From Adiantum capillus-veneris (Eukaryota; Streptophyta; Polypodiopsida; Polypodiales; Pteridaceae): a DNA stretch of 64,000 nucleotides. The notes beneath the pieces are model-generated. The model saw only the letters and a list, made by a program, of their open reading frames with translations, was not told where the DNA came from and ran no database searches. Made by a program: the position numbers and the translations under genes. The DNA lies in NCBI GenBank assembly GCA_014529385.2, contig CM043958.1:80504025-80568024 (forward strand). Direction: 5' to 3'. Shown here in pieces: positions 11,970-22,166 of the stretch (its first letter is position 1; every line of letters begins with the position of its first letter).

Positions 11970-12285
11970 GTTGGCCGCCGTGGGGACGACCAGAATGTGC
12001 TGCTAGTTAAACCAAATGGCTATAGTAGTGCTGAATATATATTTAAATAAAATGGCTTTATTAGAGCTAACTATATATTTTAAATCAAATGGTAAACAAT
12101 TATGAACTAGTGAAGGGCCTCCGTAGGGCAGCCACATCGTGCAGATGATTTTCTGCAGAATCTCAAAGAATGCCGAGCTCCTTAAAATTGCAGAATTGAA
12201 AGAGGTAAAACTTTCTATTTTTTAAAATAGAAAGCACATAGAAAGCTTAATCGCCCCCCAATTTTGTTTCCTCTCTTGGGTCGAA

Positions 12286-12287
<2 letters not shown>

Positions 12288-12351
<64 letters not shown>
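12288..12351. repeat. (CT)n microsatellite
   Basis: About 32 uninterrupted CT repeats. Pyrimidine tracts like this are common just upstream of plant coding regions, and a telo-box cluster follows. Confidence 0.95.
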
Positions 12352-12354
<3 letters not shown>

Positions 12355-12399
12355 CGCGCAACCCGAACCAGCAACCTGTTGTCCTGCGCGCTCGAACCT

Positions 12400-12580
12400 A
12401 CGCTTTGTGTTGCGTTTAGGGCTTCCTTATGCCCTGCGTGCTACCAGATTAGGGTTTGAGACAGTGGGTTTGTGCACACAACTGGGTAGGGCAAATTTTA
12501 GGGTTCTCGACAGTGGCAGTTTAGGGTTTCGCACAGCAAAGTCAGCAGTAGGCCAGAGTTAGTCAGGGTTTCGACCAATT
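12400..12580 (+). promoter_or_regulatory. Cluster of telo-box-like AGGGTTT motifs
   Basis: AGGGTTT or close variants (TTAGGGTTTGAG, TTTTAGGGTTC, GTTTAGGGTTTCG, CAGGGTTTCG) occur about every 30-40 bp after the CT tract. Telo-boxes (AAACCCTA) with TC-rich tracts are a known plant promoter/5'-leader arrangement. The cluster could be the leader of the ORF at 12721 or an unrelated remnant. Confidence 0.5.
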
Positions 12581-12639
12581 CAACAGTAGGTAGTACAACA
12601 AGGTGGACTATATATCATTTTGCGAAAAAGGGGCGAAAA

Positions 12640-12725
12640 AGTATGCTTAATGTGGTGAATGAATGCATACTGAGGATCAAAATGTATGCATAATGTGGTA
12701 AATGCCACTGTACGCATAGTGTGGT
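12640..12725 (+). repeat. Three-copy degenerate short repeat
   Basis: The motif GTATGCATAATGTGGT recurs as gtatgcttaatgtggt, gtatgcataatgtggt and gtacgcatagtgtggt, about 30-40 bp apart, immediately before the ORF at 12721. Confidence 0.65.
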
Positions 12726-13071
12726 TCATAGGAATTGCATAGACTATGAAACAAGCCCACAAATAAAACAAGTGGCCATGAGGAAGCAAAACGACAAGGA
12801 CGACCCCCTCGAAGATGCCATCCACAAATGCAAAGAGGAAATGCAAGCGACCATCACCAAAATCAAATGCAACCTCCTAGGCATGATAAAGATACTTGAG
12901 GAACGGGTGATGGCCCAAGACGAGGAGATTGCACGACTCAAGAAGGAGATGGAAGAGGTGCGCTCACAAAGTGCACTCAAAGCCTGGGGAACTTCAACCA
13001 TCGGTAATGGAAGAGCTCAACACCATAAAAGAGCAAGTGCGGGTCATCAAAGAAGGGGAGGAGCAAAATAA
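12721..13071 (+). CDS. Putative coiled-coil ORF, possible LINE ORF1 remnant
   Basis: This 116-codon frame has a strongly charged heptad-like stretch at residues ~20-80 (ILEERVMAQDEEIARLKKEMEEV), predicted to form a coiled coil, and a basic tail. No zinc knuckle or RRM is visible. It lies about 400 bp upstream of LINE reverse-transcriptase remnants in the same orientation. Plant LINE ORF1 proteins are nucleic-acid-binding and often have coiled-coil segments, so a truncated ORF1 is one reading. A host exon or a chance frame are alternatives. Confidence 0.35.
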   Translation: MVHRNCIDYETSPQIKQVAMRKQNDKDDPLEDAIHKCKEEMQATITKIKCNLLGMIKILEERVMAQDEEIARLKKEMEEVRSQSALKAWGTSTIGNGRAQHHKRASAGHQRRGGAK

Positions 13072-13487
13072 AAAAATGACGACTTCTGGCTAGCACAATG
13101 GATTATGTTATGGCCCAGCCATGTCTCATTCCATCCTTTCACGATTTCATAATGGGCACTAGGCCAGTTGGAGTAGCAGTTGATCATGCTATCTTATCTT
13201 TCACTTTCATGTTCATGTTCAAGTTCAGCACAGCTCCACTAGGAGAGGTCTCCACACACACACACTCGGTATACCTTCATGAGGGAGACAGATTCCATGT
13301 ACATGGATGAGATATACAGGAATCTATGCACTCTAGAGCCAGGACGGCCACTAGATGAGCTCACTTAGATACCGACAGAGACACTCCATGATGCAACATC
13401 AAAGGCATATCTCCATAGTCAGCCTACATGGAAACGATCTGGGATGCTCCAGAACAGTTGGTCTTTCGCTGGCTAGTGCAATGAAAG

Positions 13488-14148
13488 AAGAGGGCTTTTA
13501 TATCTCAACTAGAGCGGGATCTGTATAAGTTGGTTATGAATAAGGACTCGGGAGAGGCATGGAGACTATTCCATGAGCATTCACCACCATTGGCCATCAC
13601 CTCCACAGAGACAAGGGGTAAATATGCCACATCTCTCTACACAGCATCAGGACATCCACCTTTGTTGGACCCACCGGAGACATGCCATGAGACGTGTACT
13701 TTGTTTACTACTAAGAGGGTAAGGAAAGCCATTGAGGGGATGAAGACAGGGAGAGCACATGATCAGGAAAGCCATTGAGGGGATGAAGACAGGGAGAGCA
13801 CATGATCATGAAGTTCTGATAGCAGAGAACTTCATCCATGCCAGAGATATGCTTGCAAAACTTCTTGCTATGATGTTTAATCGAGCCATGTATGAGGATT
13901 TTCCTGAGACTTGGAGTATGTCCACGATTGTGCCTATTTTCAAGTCAAGCGATGCCATGATTCCCGAAAATTATCGCACCATCATGGTTGGTCACACTTT
14001 GGCTAGGCTGTATGCATCTATTCTTGAGAAGGAGTTGAGTAAAAGGGTAGAGATAAAGGGCATGCGAGCATCAGGGCAGGCAGGATTCAAGAAAGGTTTC
14101 TCCACTCTTGACCAGATTCTGACACTGAGAGCTACAATTGAGGGTTAG
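13488..14148 (+). pseudogene. Non-LTR retrotransposon (LINE) reverse-transcriptase fragment
   Basis: The frame from 13488 reads through QLERDLYKL, GEAWRLFHEH and TTKRVRKAIEGMKTGRAHD. After a frame change it reads AENFIHARDMLAKLLAMMFN, PENYRTIMVGHTLARLYASI and ASGQAGFKKGFSTLDQILTL. The last blocks match the LINE RT signature (YR-x-I ... QAGFRKGRSTxDxI). The frame is broken exactly by a 43-bp tandem duplication (copies start at 13723 and 13766), which is not a multiple of three. The catalytic YADD region, RNase H and 3' end are absent after the stop at 14148. Endonuclease is not recognisable upstream. Confidence 0.85.
13723..13808 (+). repeat. 43-bp tandem duplication inside the LINE RT
   Basis: 'ggaaagccattgaggggatg' and the following bases through 'catgatca' are repeated exactly at 13723 and 13766, shifting the reading frame by +1. 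Confidence 0.95.
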
Positions 14149-16057
14149 ACAAGATGAAGGGATACCATATTGTTGCATGCCGTATTGGACTAGGCTTCAT
14201 TGAGAGACTTGTATAGCACATAGAATCATGTGGTCCTAACAAGAATTATGGTAATGTTTGTGCCACTATTCATGATAATGCATAACCTCATGTAGCTCAC
14301 CTAGTCCATCAAATTGAATCCTACATGAATTTGCTTTTTAGTCACGCGAAGTAGGTGAAGGCAACCAAGTTTCCTACGCTTTGTAACTATGGTTTCCCAG
14401 GCTTTGCAACTATGTTTTCCTTTATGAGTCAAAAACTTGGTGATGGAAGGTGACATTCTAGTGGGATCAAAAATTGCAAAAGAACATCGCTTGATGTGCA
14501 AAGGTTGGATGGTTTTCCTTGCTAAACAGAGCCTTGGTGATGGAAGGTGACAGTCTTGTGGGGTCAAATATTGCAAAGGAACACTGCTTGATGTGCAAAG
14601 GTTGGTTGGTTGCCCTAGCTTGCTAAAGAGAACCTTGCATAAGTTGGTCAATGAACTCATACACCAATAAGCATACACTCAATAGGCTGATTCCTCTCTT
14701 TTGAGGATCGACCCATGACATGAGAGGCAGCTTCTCCTCAAGGAGTTGATGTCGTACACATAGACCAACCATTGCAATAAGACACAATGACACTTTTCCT
14801 TTGTCATCACCTTGTAGCAATGACTCCACCTTGAACTAGATATAAAGATGAAAACATGAGCACCATACACAAATGGCTCGCCTTGAAAAATCAACCATGG
14901 ACACGATTGCACAAAAAGATGTTTTGAAGCTTAAGACTGCTAAGTTGTGCTGCTTCATAAGTGCAATTGTGTTCACAAGGACACCACTACAAGAAGGAAT
15001 CTAGGAACTACAAGCTAAGGGGTGATGAACCCAATAGCTAGGTAACATCTTGGAGGAGAAAAGAGTCAAGCAACAAGTCCATTTGTCAAGACTAATGGGG
15101 ACGCATATAGTGGGTGGTGAGACATTAGTTATTGCTCACCCAAGTCCCCAATCTTTCCAAGACATGTCGATAGATCTCCACCTAAGTGATGTTATCTTTG
15201 TATCAAACCTAAATGATGAGCTTCAAAATAAATTACTAGTTAAAAAGATTAACAACATGCTACACTCACTCAATTTTGACTGCAATAAGCGTTAGAACTT
15301 AGAAAATGACTATTTGACATGAATAGCTGATGTTGACAATTTCTAGGCAATGCCATACATAGAGTCTATAGTATGACTACATTCCTCTCTCACACAACTG
15401 AAAACGGGTCTTTCAAGATAAAAATTGAGTAATTAAGGACATCTCATACACTTCTTCCATAAAAAATGGGCATATCTACTTGTAACTTCTTAGCCAATAG
15501 AACAATCTGTGATGTCCTTATCTTACACTACCATTGTGCTGCTAGTAGCACAAGGGTGCACAACATGAGCAGTTTTGTTAGCTAACCAAGCAACCCAATT
15601 TTATTTCACAACTCTATTCATGAGAGTCTCATCAGAATACCAAAAATTCATTAAGTGTGGATTTGCAAGAGAACATGGATGCATTGGGAGACCTTTTTGA
15701 TACTCCTTTTCCCTCATGCAAAAGGTCATGTTGTGAGACTAAGGACATGTTTAGAAGAACCTGCCTATAAGATGCTGTTAAAAGTTAAGAGGGTAGATGC
15801 AATGTTAGCCGAAACAAAGAAGCATGCATATTTATTTGCTGACAACTTCATTATAAAAACATTTGGATAATTATCTTGTCTATTTATGAGCAAGGAGTGG
15901 CACTCTACACTTTGTGGTGGCTAGATTTTTATCTCCATCAATTCCCTCCTATTTGAAAAAAATCCTCCTTTCCTTCTTTTTGTTTGGCCAAAACCAGTAA
16001 TAAATGCCTTAATCTCTTGGTCCATGGGATACTGCCCTTAATCCCCTTTAGAAATTT
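14149..16057. other. No convincing gene
   Basis: Short frames (15050-15295, 15655-15870) have no family features, though both are plus-strand and precede the unknown coding segments at 16 kb, so decayed exons are possible. A two-copy tandem repeat occurs at 14436-14630. Confidence 0.4.
14436..14630. repeat. Two-copy tandem repeat, 97-bp unit
   Basis: 'cttggtgatggaaggtgaca' starts both copies (14436, 14533), and 'cttgatgtgcaaaggttgg' recurs near the end of each. The copies are about 85% alike by eye. Confidence 0.8.
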
Positions 16058-16437
16058 TTGGAAAAGCCTAGAAGGGGCTTAGTACATGCATGTCTATTAT
16101 ATGTATGGAAACACCATATTTTTGGCACAATGAGCATTTTCTCCCATCACTTGGCAGATATGCCCCGCGCTTATATGGTTTCTCCTACATATGGTAACCC
16201 CCACAAAAAAACGTTATTTCTGGCGGCCTACCTAAGGAGTGGCGCCACTCCACCACTACCTTGTGCATGCATGGCTATGGCTTTAAAAGAGATGCCTTTT
16301 ATGGACCCGGTGCAAGAAGAGACTTACTACATTCAAGTGCTAGTGTATGACAATAATACCTTTGGCTTCACAGAGCAGTTATTGGGCCCCTTTTCCTACA
16401 TTCAACACAGTCCAATAGCTATGGAGAGCATTACACA
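16058..16437 (+). CDS. Unknown coding segment A (possible exon)
   Basis: The frame encodes about 125 residues of balanced, protein-like composition (DMPRAYMVSPTYGNPHKK, KEMPFMDPVQEETYYIQV). It ends near a possible donor, ACACAG/GTGCCT, at about 16437. I do not recognise the family. It lies 0.4 kb upstream of segment B on the same strand, separated by sequence with plausible splice borders, so the two could be exons of one gene. A frame near 16580 (IEEALTLKASA) follows an AG acceptor but is interrupted by stops. Decayed transposon coding DNA is the main alternative. Confidence 0.35.
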
Positions 16438-16844
16438 GGTGCCTACCTCCTTTCATAAGTAATTTCTCTTTGCATTGCATTTTTTTGGTGGACATCTATA
16501 ACGCGTGGGTTTTTCTTTGTGACACCTGTCTTCCACTGACTAATGGGATTTCTTTTTGTTGGTTGTGATGGTGATAGGTATAGAGGAAGCCCTTACCCTA
16601 AAAGCTTCTGCAAGAAAAATCTCTCTATGATTTGGAAATGGCACACCTATGTATTATGGTCAATTCCTAGCTTTTTCATTAATCAAGAGATAGTAGCCTT
16701 TTCTCCAACTGTTACTTTTGTGATGAGCCTTGGTCTCTTGTAACCTACACACACACTCGTGGTGATAGTAATTTGCATAGATTACCTATCATCTTTAACT
16801 TACTGATTGCTTCTCTCTCAGCTCACTAAAAATGTTTTTCTACA

Positions 16845-17778
16845 GGCAAGCTTGAATGGATGGGATAATGCACTTGCAACCCTTGGGTATGATGGTAGCC
16901 TACCGGCCCCTCCATCTATTGTGCAAGGTTTACTCCTCTGCATTAAGGATCCATCCTTTCATAAAACTCTAATGGATGCAGATAAGGCTACTCTGGCTTT
17001 GGATGATTCCACTGATTTACTGGTTCTTGCTCAATTGGATATCCCGGCTTGGTTCAACATTTATGCATTGGCTAAAGATAACCCTGTTGTTGTTATGGCT
17101 AGGATCATGGATATTGCTGCTAATCTTGGGAGCATCCAAGATGATGATGGTAGGGAACATCGTGAATGGCTTGAAAACTCCCCTCATATCATGAGGAAGT
17201 TTATGGACATGCATGGAGAGAAACTGTGTAATGACCCCCTTATCAAGCAAAGGAAGAAACACCTTCTCCAAGGTGCCCCTTCCTTATCTATGTCACCCCC
17301 TATCGCATCTACAAATTGGCTAATTCCTAATGGATTGGATGAAGATGAGATGGCTATTACTACACAAAACTTCTCCATCAATAGCCCTTCACTTGGTATT
17401 GCTAAGAAACCCTTTGAAACCTATATTGATCCTTCTATCCGTGCTCGACTACTAGAAGTCTATTTGGGTGATGCTAATCACAAGCCATGGACACTTGTCA
17501 GCTTTGCATTACTTGCCCCCTTAACTGAAGGATTGTTTCTCACACTTATCAATGATAGGGACAAAGAAGCTGTGAAGATTGGGCCGCAACAAATTCTGCA
17601 TAATAATTGTTCCACTATTATTGAGTCTTATTTAATGGCTTGCCCTTTTTCTCTGTACAGCTTTGAGACTCAAAGATGTAATGCCATTGTGGGATTCCTA
17701 CTTGGAGTAAAAGGCTTAATCAGTACTACTGCCGGGATTCTAACTATACCACCCAACTCTGGAATGTGCACCTGTTAA
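16845..17778 (+). CDS. Unknown coding segment B, open reading frame of about 310 codons
   Basis: The open frame runs from an upstream ATG at 16807, but a CTACAG acceptor at ~16844 suggests the exon begins at 16845 (ASLNGWDNALATLGYDG). Its composition is that of a soluble protein. An acidic stretch (IQDDDGREHREW), a small Pro-rich linker (~residues 150-170) and a hydrophobic C-terminal part (FALLAPLTEGLFLTLI, NAIVGFLLGVKGLISTTAG) can be seen. No transposase, RT, gag or known enzyme motif was recognised. It stops at 17778, directly before the copia derivative. Its intactness amid decayed DNA argues for a recent or functional gene. Its relation to segment A is inferred from adjacency only. Confidence 0.45.
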
Positions 17779-18272
17779 CCCTCACGGCTCACGGACACCC
17801 CATCACCTACGACGGACGTGTATTATGTATTTGGTAGAGTCAGGTACCGGGCTTGTCGGACCAATAGGAACAGGGTAAGAGTGATCGCCGATGAGAGGCG
17901 CACTCTAAGTGGGACATTCAAGGGATTAGTTGGCTAAGCATGGGCGCCCATGGCGAAATTTTCCCAGGAGTTTTATGCGCATCATTTATGCGATCTAGGT
18001 AGAGATTGCGGGTTGCACTCAGCATTTGCGTGCGGTGTTCTCTGCAGGTGGGAGATTTGAGCGTGTGTATGCATCGACACCGCACAATGTGGGCTTGGTG
18101 AGTAGCTCACAGATGGCAGTGTGATACTAGAGCGGGCGAGGCTTGTATTGACATTGCGGGAGCTCTATTTTGGAGTGTATCTCACAGGTTTTACATTGTG
18201 TTTCTGGCCATATTGGTAGACAGTTTCCAGGTGTTGTTGGTGAGGTGGTTTTGATTTCTAGTTTGCTACATT
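17779..18272. other. Presumed 5' non-coding part of the copia derivative
   Basis: No LTR matching 19558-19748 and no TGGTATCAGAGC primer-binding site is visible, so the 5' end of the derivative seems truncated or replaced. Confidence 0.4.
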
Positions 18273-19478
18273 GTGCTCATGGCAGAGACAGGTGATCGAT
18301 CAGATTGTGACCTTGGCAGTGTACGTTTGACCGATGGATCGGTGCATGCGATAGCAGGTGCAGGAGATGTGAGACTGTCATTACCAAGTGGTGCATCTTA
18401 CTTGTTACGACATGTGCGCTATGTTCCAGATTTGACAGTGAGTTTGATCTCGATTGGTCAGCTAAGAGATTGTGGATGTCAGATTTCGCTACGAGAGCGA
18501 GATTTTGTGATGCATTTGGGTTCGCTAGTGATTGCGAGAGGTGCCAGGAGTGGTACACGTTACCCATTGCATGTGGATCACACGAGAGACAATGTTGTCT
18601 CTGTGATCACGCAGCCAAGTAGAGAGCGAGAGAGCAGGCGAGTCTCTTTTGCTTGTGGGTTGCAGGATGCTTTGCATGGAGTGCAGAGTAGTGAGCTCGT
18701 TGTGCACACAGTTGGGGCACGACTTGAGCAGTCACACAGAGAGGTGACAGAGTCAGACATGCATGCTTTGCTAGTGACTGAGCAAAGCAGAGAGTCAGTT
18801 GTGCGAGATACTTCTATGAAGGATAGACAGGTAGAGCAGTCTTGCTCTAGTGAGTCACGACAGGAGGACGTTGTGCAAGAGTCTATGCATACGGAGTTAG
18901 AGCATGAGAGCTCTAGTGAGTCACAGCAGATTGACTGGTCATGTTTGCAGTGGATGATTGCAGAGGAGGCTGAGATGTCAGCGATTATGCAGTCATTCCT
19001 TTCTATGCTCGACAGTGAGCATGGGGATATAGTTGTGCAGGATATGTCTTCCAGCAGACACCTAGAGCAGCTGGTTTGCTCTGAGGTTGCACGACAGGTT
19101 GATGCGTCTTTTGCGGACAGTCAGGAGATGCATGTGGCTGACACGCCTTGTCAGTCAGAGATGCCTATTGCCAAGGATATATATGTTGATGCATGCTCCA
19201 TAGAGCTAGTAGGGCCCGCTAGCATTGCATTGGCATTCGGTGGTCTCATGTATGAGATGTTGATCTTGAGACCGGATATCGCAGCTGCAGTGGGAGCATT
19301 TGCAGTTGGGGTTGTCAGTCGTTTGTTGACTGATGATGGCATAGTGCACGAGGGAGATATGCAGGTATTGCGTACATACTTGCAGTACGTGTGCGGTACG
19401 TCTGGTGGTGTATGGACTTACACGGGAGCAGGACAGCCGGATGCACACGATCACAGCCAGCCAGTGGGCATCGGTTGA
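18273..19478 (+). CDS. Copia deletion derivative: fused protease/RT-end ORF
   Basis: An intact 401-codon frame. Residues ~14-100 (SVRLTDGSVHAIAGAGDVRL, YVPDLTVSLISIGQL, SGTRYPLHV) match the region after the copia protease active site, as in 22501-22770 of the neighbouring complete copia. Residues ~320-395 (LMYEMLILRPDIAAAVG ... YLQYVCGT) match the C-terminal end of copia RT. Everything between, including the GAG-pre-integrase zinc finger, integrase and the RT catalytic core, is replaced by a Ser/Glu/Gln-rich stretch with repeated SSES motifs. The DSG catalytic motif is absent. It cannot be autonomous. The open frame could reflect selection, recent formation or chance. It lies 80 bp upstream of a polypurine tract and LTR. 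Confidence 0.75.
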   Translation: MLMAETGDRSDCDLGSVRLTDGSVHAIAGAGDVRLSLPSGASYLLRHVRYVPDLTVSLISIGQLRDCGCQISLRERDFVMHLGSLVIARGARSGTRYPLHVDHTRDNVVSVITQPSRERESRRVSFACGLQDALHGVQSSELVVHTVGARLEQSHREVTESDMHALLVTEQSRESVVRDTSMKDRQVEQSCSSESRQEDVVQESMHTELEHESSSESQQIDWSCLQWMIAEEAEMSAIMQSFLSMLDSEHGDIVVQDMSSSRHLEQLVCSEVARQVDASFADSQEMHVADTPCQSEMPIAKDIYVDACSIELVGPASIALAFGGLMYEMLILRPDIAAAVGAFAVGVVSRLLTDDGIVHEGDMQVLRTYLQYVCGTSGGVWTYTGAGQPDAHDHSQPVGIG

Positions 19479-19557
19479 GAGCGGTTTTCTCTCACCTTTT
19501 GTAGTCTTTAGACTAGGTTCCCTTGCTTAAAGGCACAATCGCCTTTAAGTGGGAGGT

Positions 19558-19748
19558 TGTTGGGGTATAGGCGCCTGTGCCTTGCCCGGCCGCCCAGAGT
19601 CTGGGCGCCCACTGACTTGTATACCTTATACATAGCATAAGTGTATAGGGGGCTGCTCACTCTTTGGAGTCTCCCCACCCACATCGTGTCTGTCTCCTTC
19701 TCTCTCTCTCTCACTCTCCGTCTGTGGTGCTCCCCGATCCCCTTCAGC
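19558..19748 (+). repeat. 3' LTR of the copia derivative
   Basis: Begins TGTTGGGG after the purine-rich AAGTGGGAGG and ends CCCCTTCA, an imperfect terminal inverted repeat. The same PPT-plus-TGTTGGG pattern precedes the 3' LTR of the complete copia at 25537, so the two families are related. No 5' partner was found, so the exact 3' edge is an inference. Confidence 0.65.
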
Positions 19749-19851
19749 AAGTGATGTCCAAATGGGTTGAAAATTGATATATGGGCTCATTGCACCATGG
19801 TATTGGCTCCCATGATGTCACTCTTTGCATAGAAGTTCTAAATTATGCTGG

Positions 19852-19875
19852 AGACATCCTACGCGTAGGATGTCT
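19852..19875. repeat. 24-bp palindrome, copy 1
   Basis: Perfect inverted repeat: AGACATCCTACG followed immediately by its own reverse complement. Followed by 'tttttcatcaaaatggc', a context shared with copy 5. Confidence 0.95.
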
Positions 19876-20137
19876 TTTTCATCAAAATGGCATGGGATTT
19901 GTTCTGTGGGTAGTCCTTGGCATATGGAACATGTCCATGCTCTTGGATTATGATTTGGACAAGAATTGATGCTGGTAAGAGCTTGTGTAGTGTTTTTGGG
20001 CTCAAAAAGTGTATCTTGAAGGTGTTGGGGGTCAAAAATGATTAGAATGGCTTCAAACTTGGTATATGAGCTCTCGAAGATGATGTGATTGGATCTGGAA
20101 TGGACAAACATCCTCTGTAGGCCAAAAAATGTCAAAT

Positions 20138-20161
20138 AGACATTCTACGCGTAGGATGTCT
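20138..20161. repeat. 24-bp palindrome, copy 2
   Basis: Same palindrome with one substitution in the left arm (CATTC for CATCC), extended by a T-A pair. It starts 286 bp after copy 1. Confidence 0.95.
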
Positions 20162-20216
20162 ACTTCATCAATTTTTTCTTCTGACCACACAGATTGGTTG
20201 GTTATGTGCTTGTGAA

Positions 20217-20431
20217 TGTTGGGATTAAAGCCCAAGTGGCCTCTTATGCGGATATGGCCGCCCGCCCGCCTAACTCACTTTCCTCTAACTCTTTGTATAT
20301 ACTCATATATACTTTGTGAATACTAAGGTATTGGGAGATAACCCTTCTAACAGTTCTCTGCGTACTGTACTGTGTAAGCTCACTGTGTGTGTGTGTGAGA
20401 GAGTCGACCCACGCTCCGCTCCGCGACTTCA
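20217..20431 (+). repeat. 5' LTR of the copia element
   Basis: TGTTGGGATT...CGACTTCA, 215 bp. Differs from the 3' LTR by C/G in the 'gccgcc[c/g]gcccgcc' block and G/A before the GT tract. Confidence 0.95.
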
Positions 20432-20433
20432 AT

Positions 20434-20445
20434 TGGTATCAGAGC
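20434..20445 (+). promoter_or_regulatory. Primer-binding site, initiator-Met tRNA
   Basis: TGGTATCAGAGC, complementary to the 3' end of plant initiator methionine tRNA, two bases inside the 5' LTR. Confidence 0.93.
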
Positions 20446-21485
20446 CTTGGTTCAGTGCGGTTTTGCGCAATCACGCGCGCGCACTTTTTCAGCAGATTCT
20501 GGATCCGGAGTTCGAAAATTCACACTCGGCGTTCCGAGAGCATTTCCACTAGGCGACCTGGGGTTTTACCCCCCTTTCGAAGCCGTTTATGCCCTCAGAA
20601 TTTCGTTCTGAGCACTACAGCAGAAGATAGATTTCAGCCGCAAAGAAATCCGTCTTGTGTAGATTGGCAAGCAGGAGGTGGTCGACATCAATATCGGCAT
20701 CGACATACATCACTTATTAGTCTTCAGAGCATCATCTATAGACCAGGTACACATATATATCATCAGATATATATATTGCAGTCTGCATTGTTACTTCTTG
20801 TGCTTGCCAGGTTCCAGGGAGGTGTGGCCATACGACGGCTTGACACCACTGGCATGTATTGCAGATTGATCGACTGTTATTGTGGGTCTGCTAGTTGTGA
20901 GTCACGCTAGCAGATAGACCGCCGTAGCGGTCATAGGACAGTGATTGGTCTATTATAGGATGTATGCTAGTTCTGGGCAGTTTGCTGAGCCATCTGAGAG
21001 GGTCGTGTGTGAGGTTTTTTGAAGCCAAGCACTGGGGGCTGGGTTACCCAGTGTGAGGTGGATTAGGTTGCTGGAGTTCTCCTCTACACGCATCCTCTTC
21101 GGCGACTTTTATCCCTTAGGATGTATGACTTTGTGTAGACACTGGATTGCATCTTATGCGTCAGGCCGTTGAGGCATTGTTCAGGGTTCAGTCTTGAGAC
21201 AGATACAGGTTCTGTCATCGCCCATAGAGGAGACAGTGTATGCTTATAGGACAGCATATTACAGAGATTTTTTAGATTTGTCACTGGTCAGCTATTTATG
21301 ATTGTTTTTTGAGCTATCTTTTGGTTCCCAGAGCTCAGTTTACAGGGGAGACTCTGTCAAAAATTTTCAAAATACTGACAGTTCCTGAGGAGAGGTGTTC
21401 AGCTTGTTGATTACAGCTTGTTTACTGTGTACAGAGGCCAGTTTACAGGGGAAACTCTGCCGGATTTTTCTCAGGATTAAACAGT
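20446..21485 (+). other. Untranslated leader of the copia element
   Basis: About 1 kb between primer-binding site and gag with no long frame of copia type. 'Cagtttacaggggagactct' at 21339 and a near copy at 21431 form a short direct repeat. Confidence 0.7.
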
Positions 21486-22166
21486 TTGGCAGATATGACA
21501 TCTTCTCAAAGTGAGACTCTTTACAACATAAAGAAGCTAGATGGCACAAACTTTCCATTCTGGAAGAAGCAGATTTGGCAGGTTTTGGTGCAAAAAAAAC
21601 AAGTGAAGCCACTGAAGCTCAAAGGGGAGAGACCAGAAGGTATGGCTGAAGATGAGTGGGAAGAGCTTGACGAGTTAGCTTGTTCCACAATCATGCTGAC
21701 ACTGGCAGAAAATGTTTACTTCAACGTAGCAGAAGAGACTACAGCGTATGGCGTATGGCAAAAGCTATGTGGTATGTACGAGAAACAAAGTGCTGCTTCT
21801 CAGATTTACTGGCTCAAGAAATTGGTGGATTTGAAGATGAAGGAAGGGACAGCCATGTCAAATCATCTGAATGAATTTCACACAATTTTCAGCCAGTTAA
21901 CAGCACAGGAGATAGTCTTTCCAGATTCAGTGAAGGCTCTGTTTCTCTTAATCACTTTGCCAGACAGTTGGGATACTTTTCGTACAACGTTAAGTAATTC
22001 TGTCGCGCCAGAAGGTCTTACAAGTGCCAATGTAGAAGGCAGCTTGCTCACAGAGGAAGTGAACAGGAAGAACATTGACAAAGGCAAAGGCAATAGTGCT
22101 TTGGTCGTTCGAGGGAGACAACAGTTTAAAGAGAAGAAGGGTAAGAAGGCACAAAACCGATCGTGA
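21486..22166 (+). pseudogene. Copia gag, truncated by frameshift
   Basis: 226 codons starting MADMTSSQSETLYNIKKLDG, with the copia gag signature (TNFPFWKKQIWQVL, YGVWQKLCGMYEKQSAA, LITLPDSWDTFRTTL, EGSLLTEEVNRK). It ends at a TGA soon after a Lys/Gly-rich stretch. The zinc knuckle that should follow (CYHCGKKGHMKRDC) is in the +1 frame, so a single indel around 22130-22165 separates capsid from nucleocapsid. Gag assembles the particle that packages the element RNA; without the knuckle this product would lack its RNA-binding part. Confidence 0.92.

Noticed and set aside
12400-12580. Interstitial telomere array
   Set aside because: The AGGGTTT motifs are dispersed rather than tandem, fitting telo-box elements better.
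14301-14678. 125-codon minus-strand ORF
   Set aside because: It runs across a 97-bp tandem repeat and its repeated peptide simply mirrors the DNA repeat.
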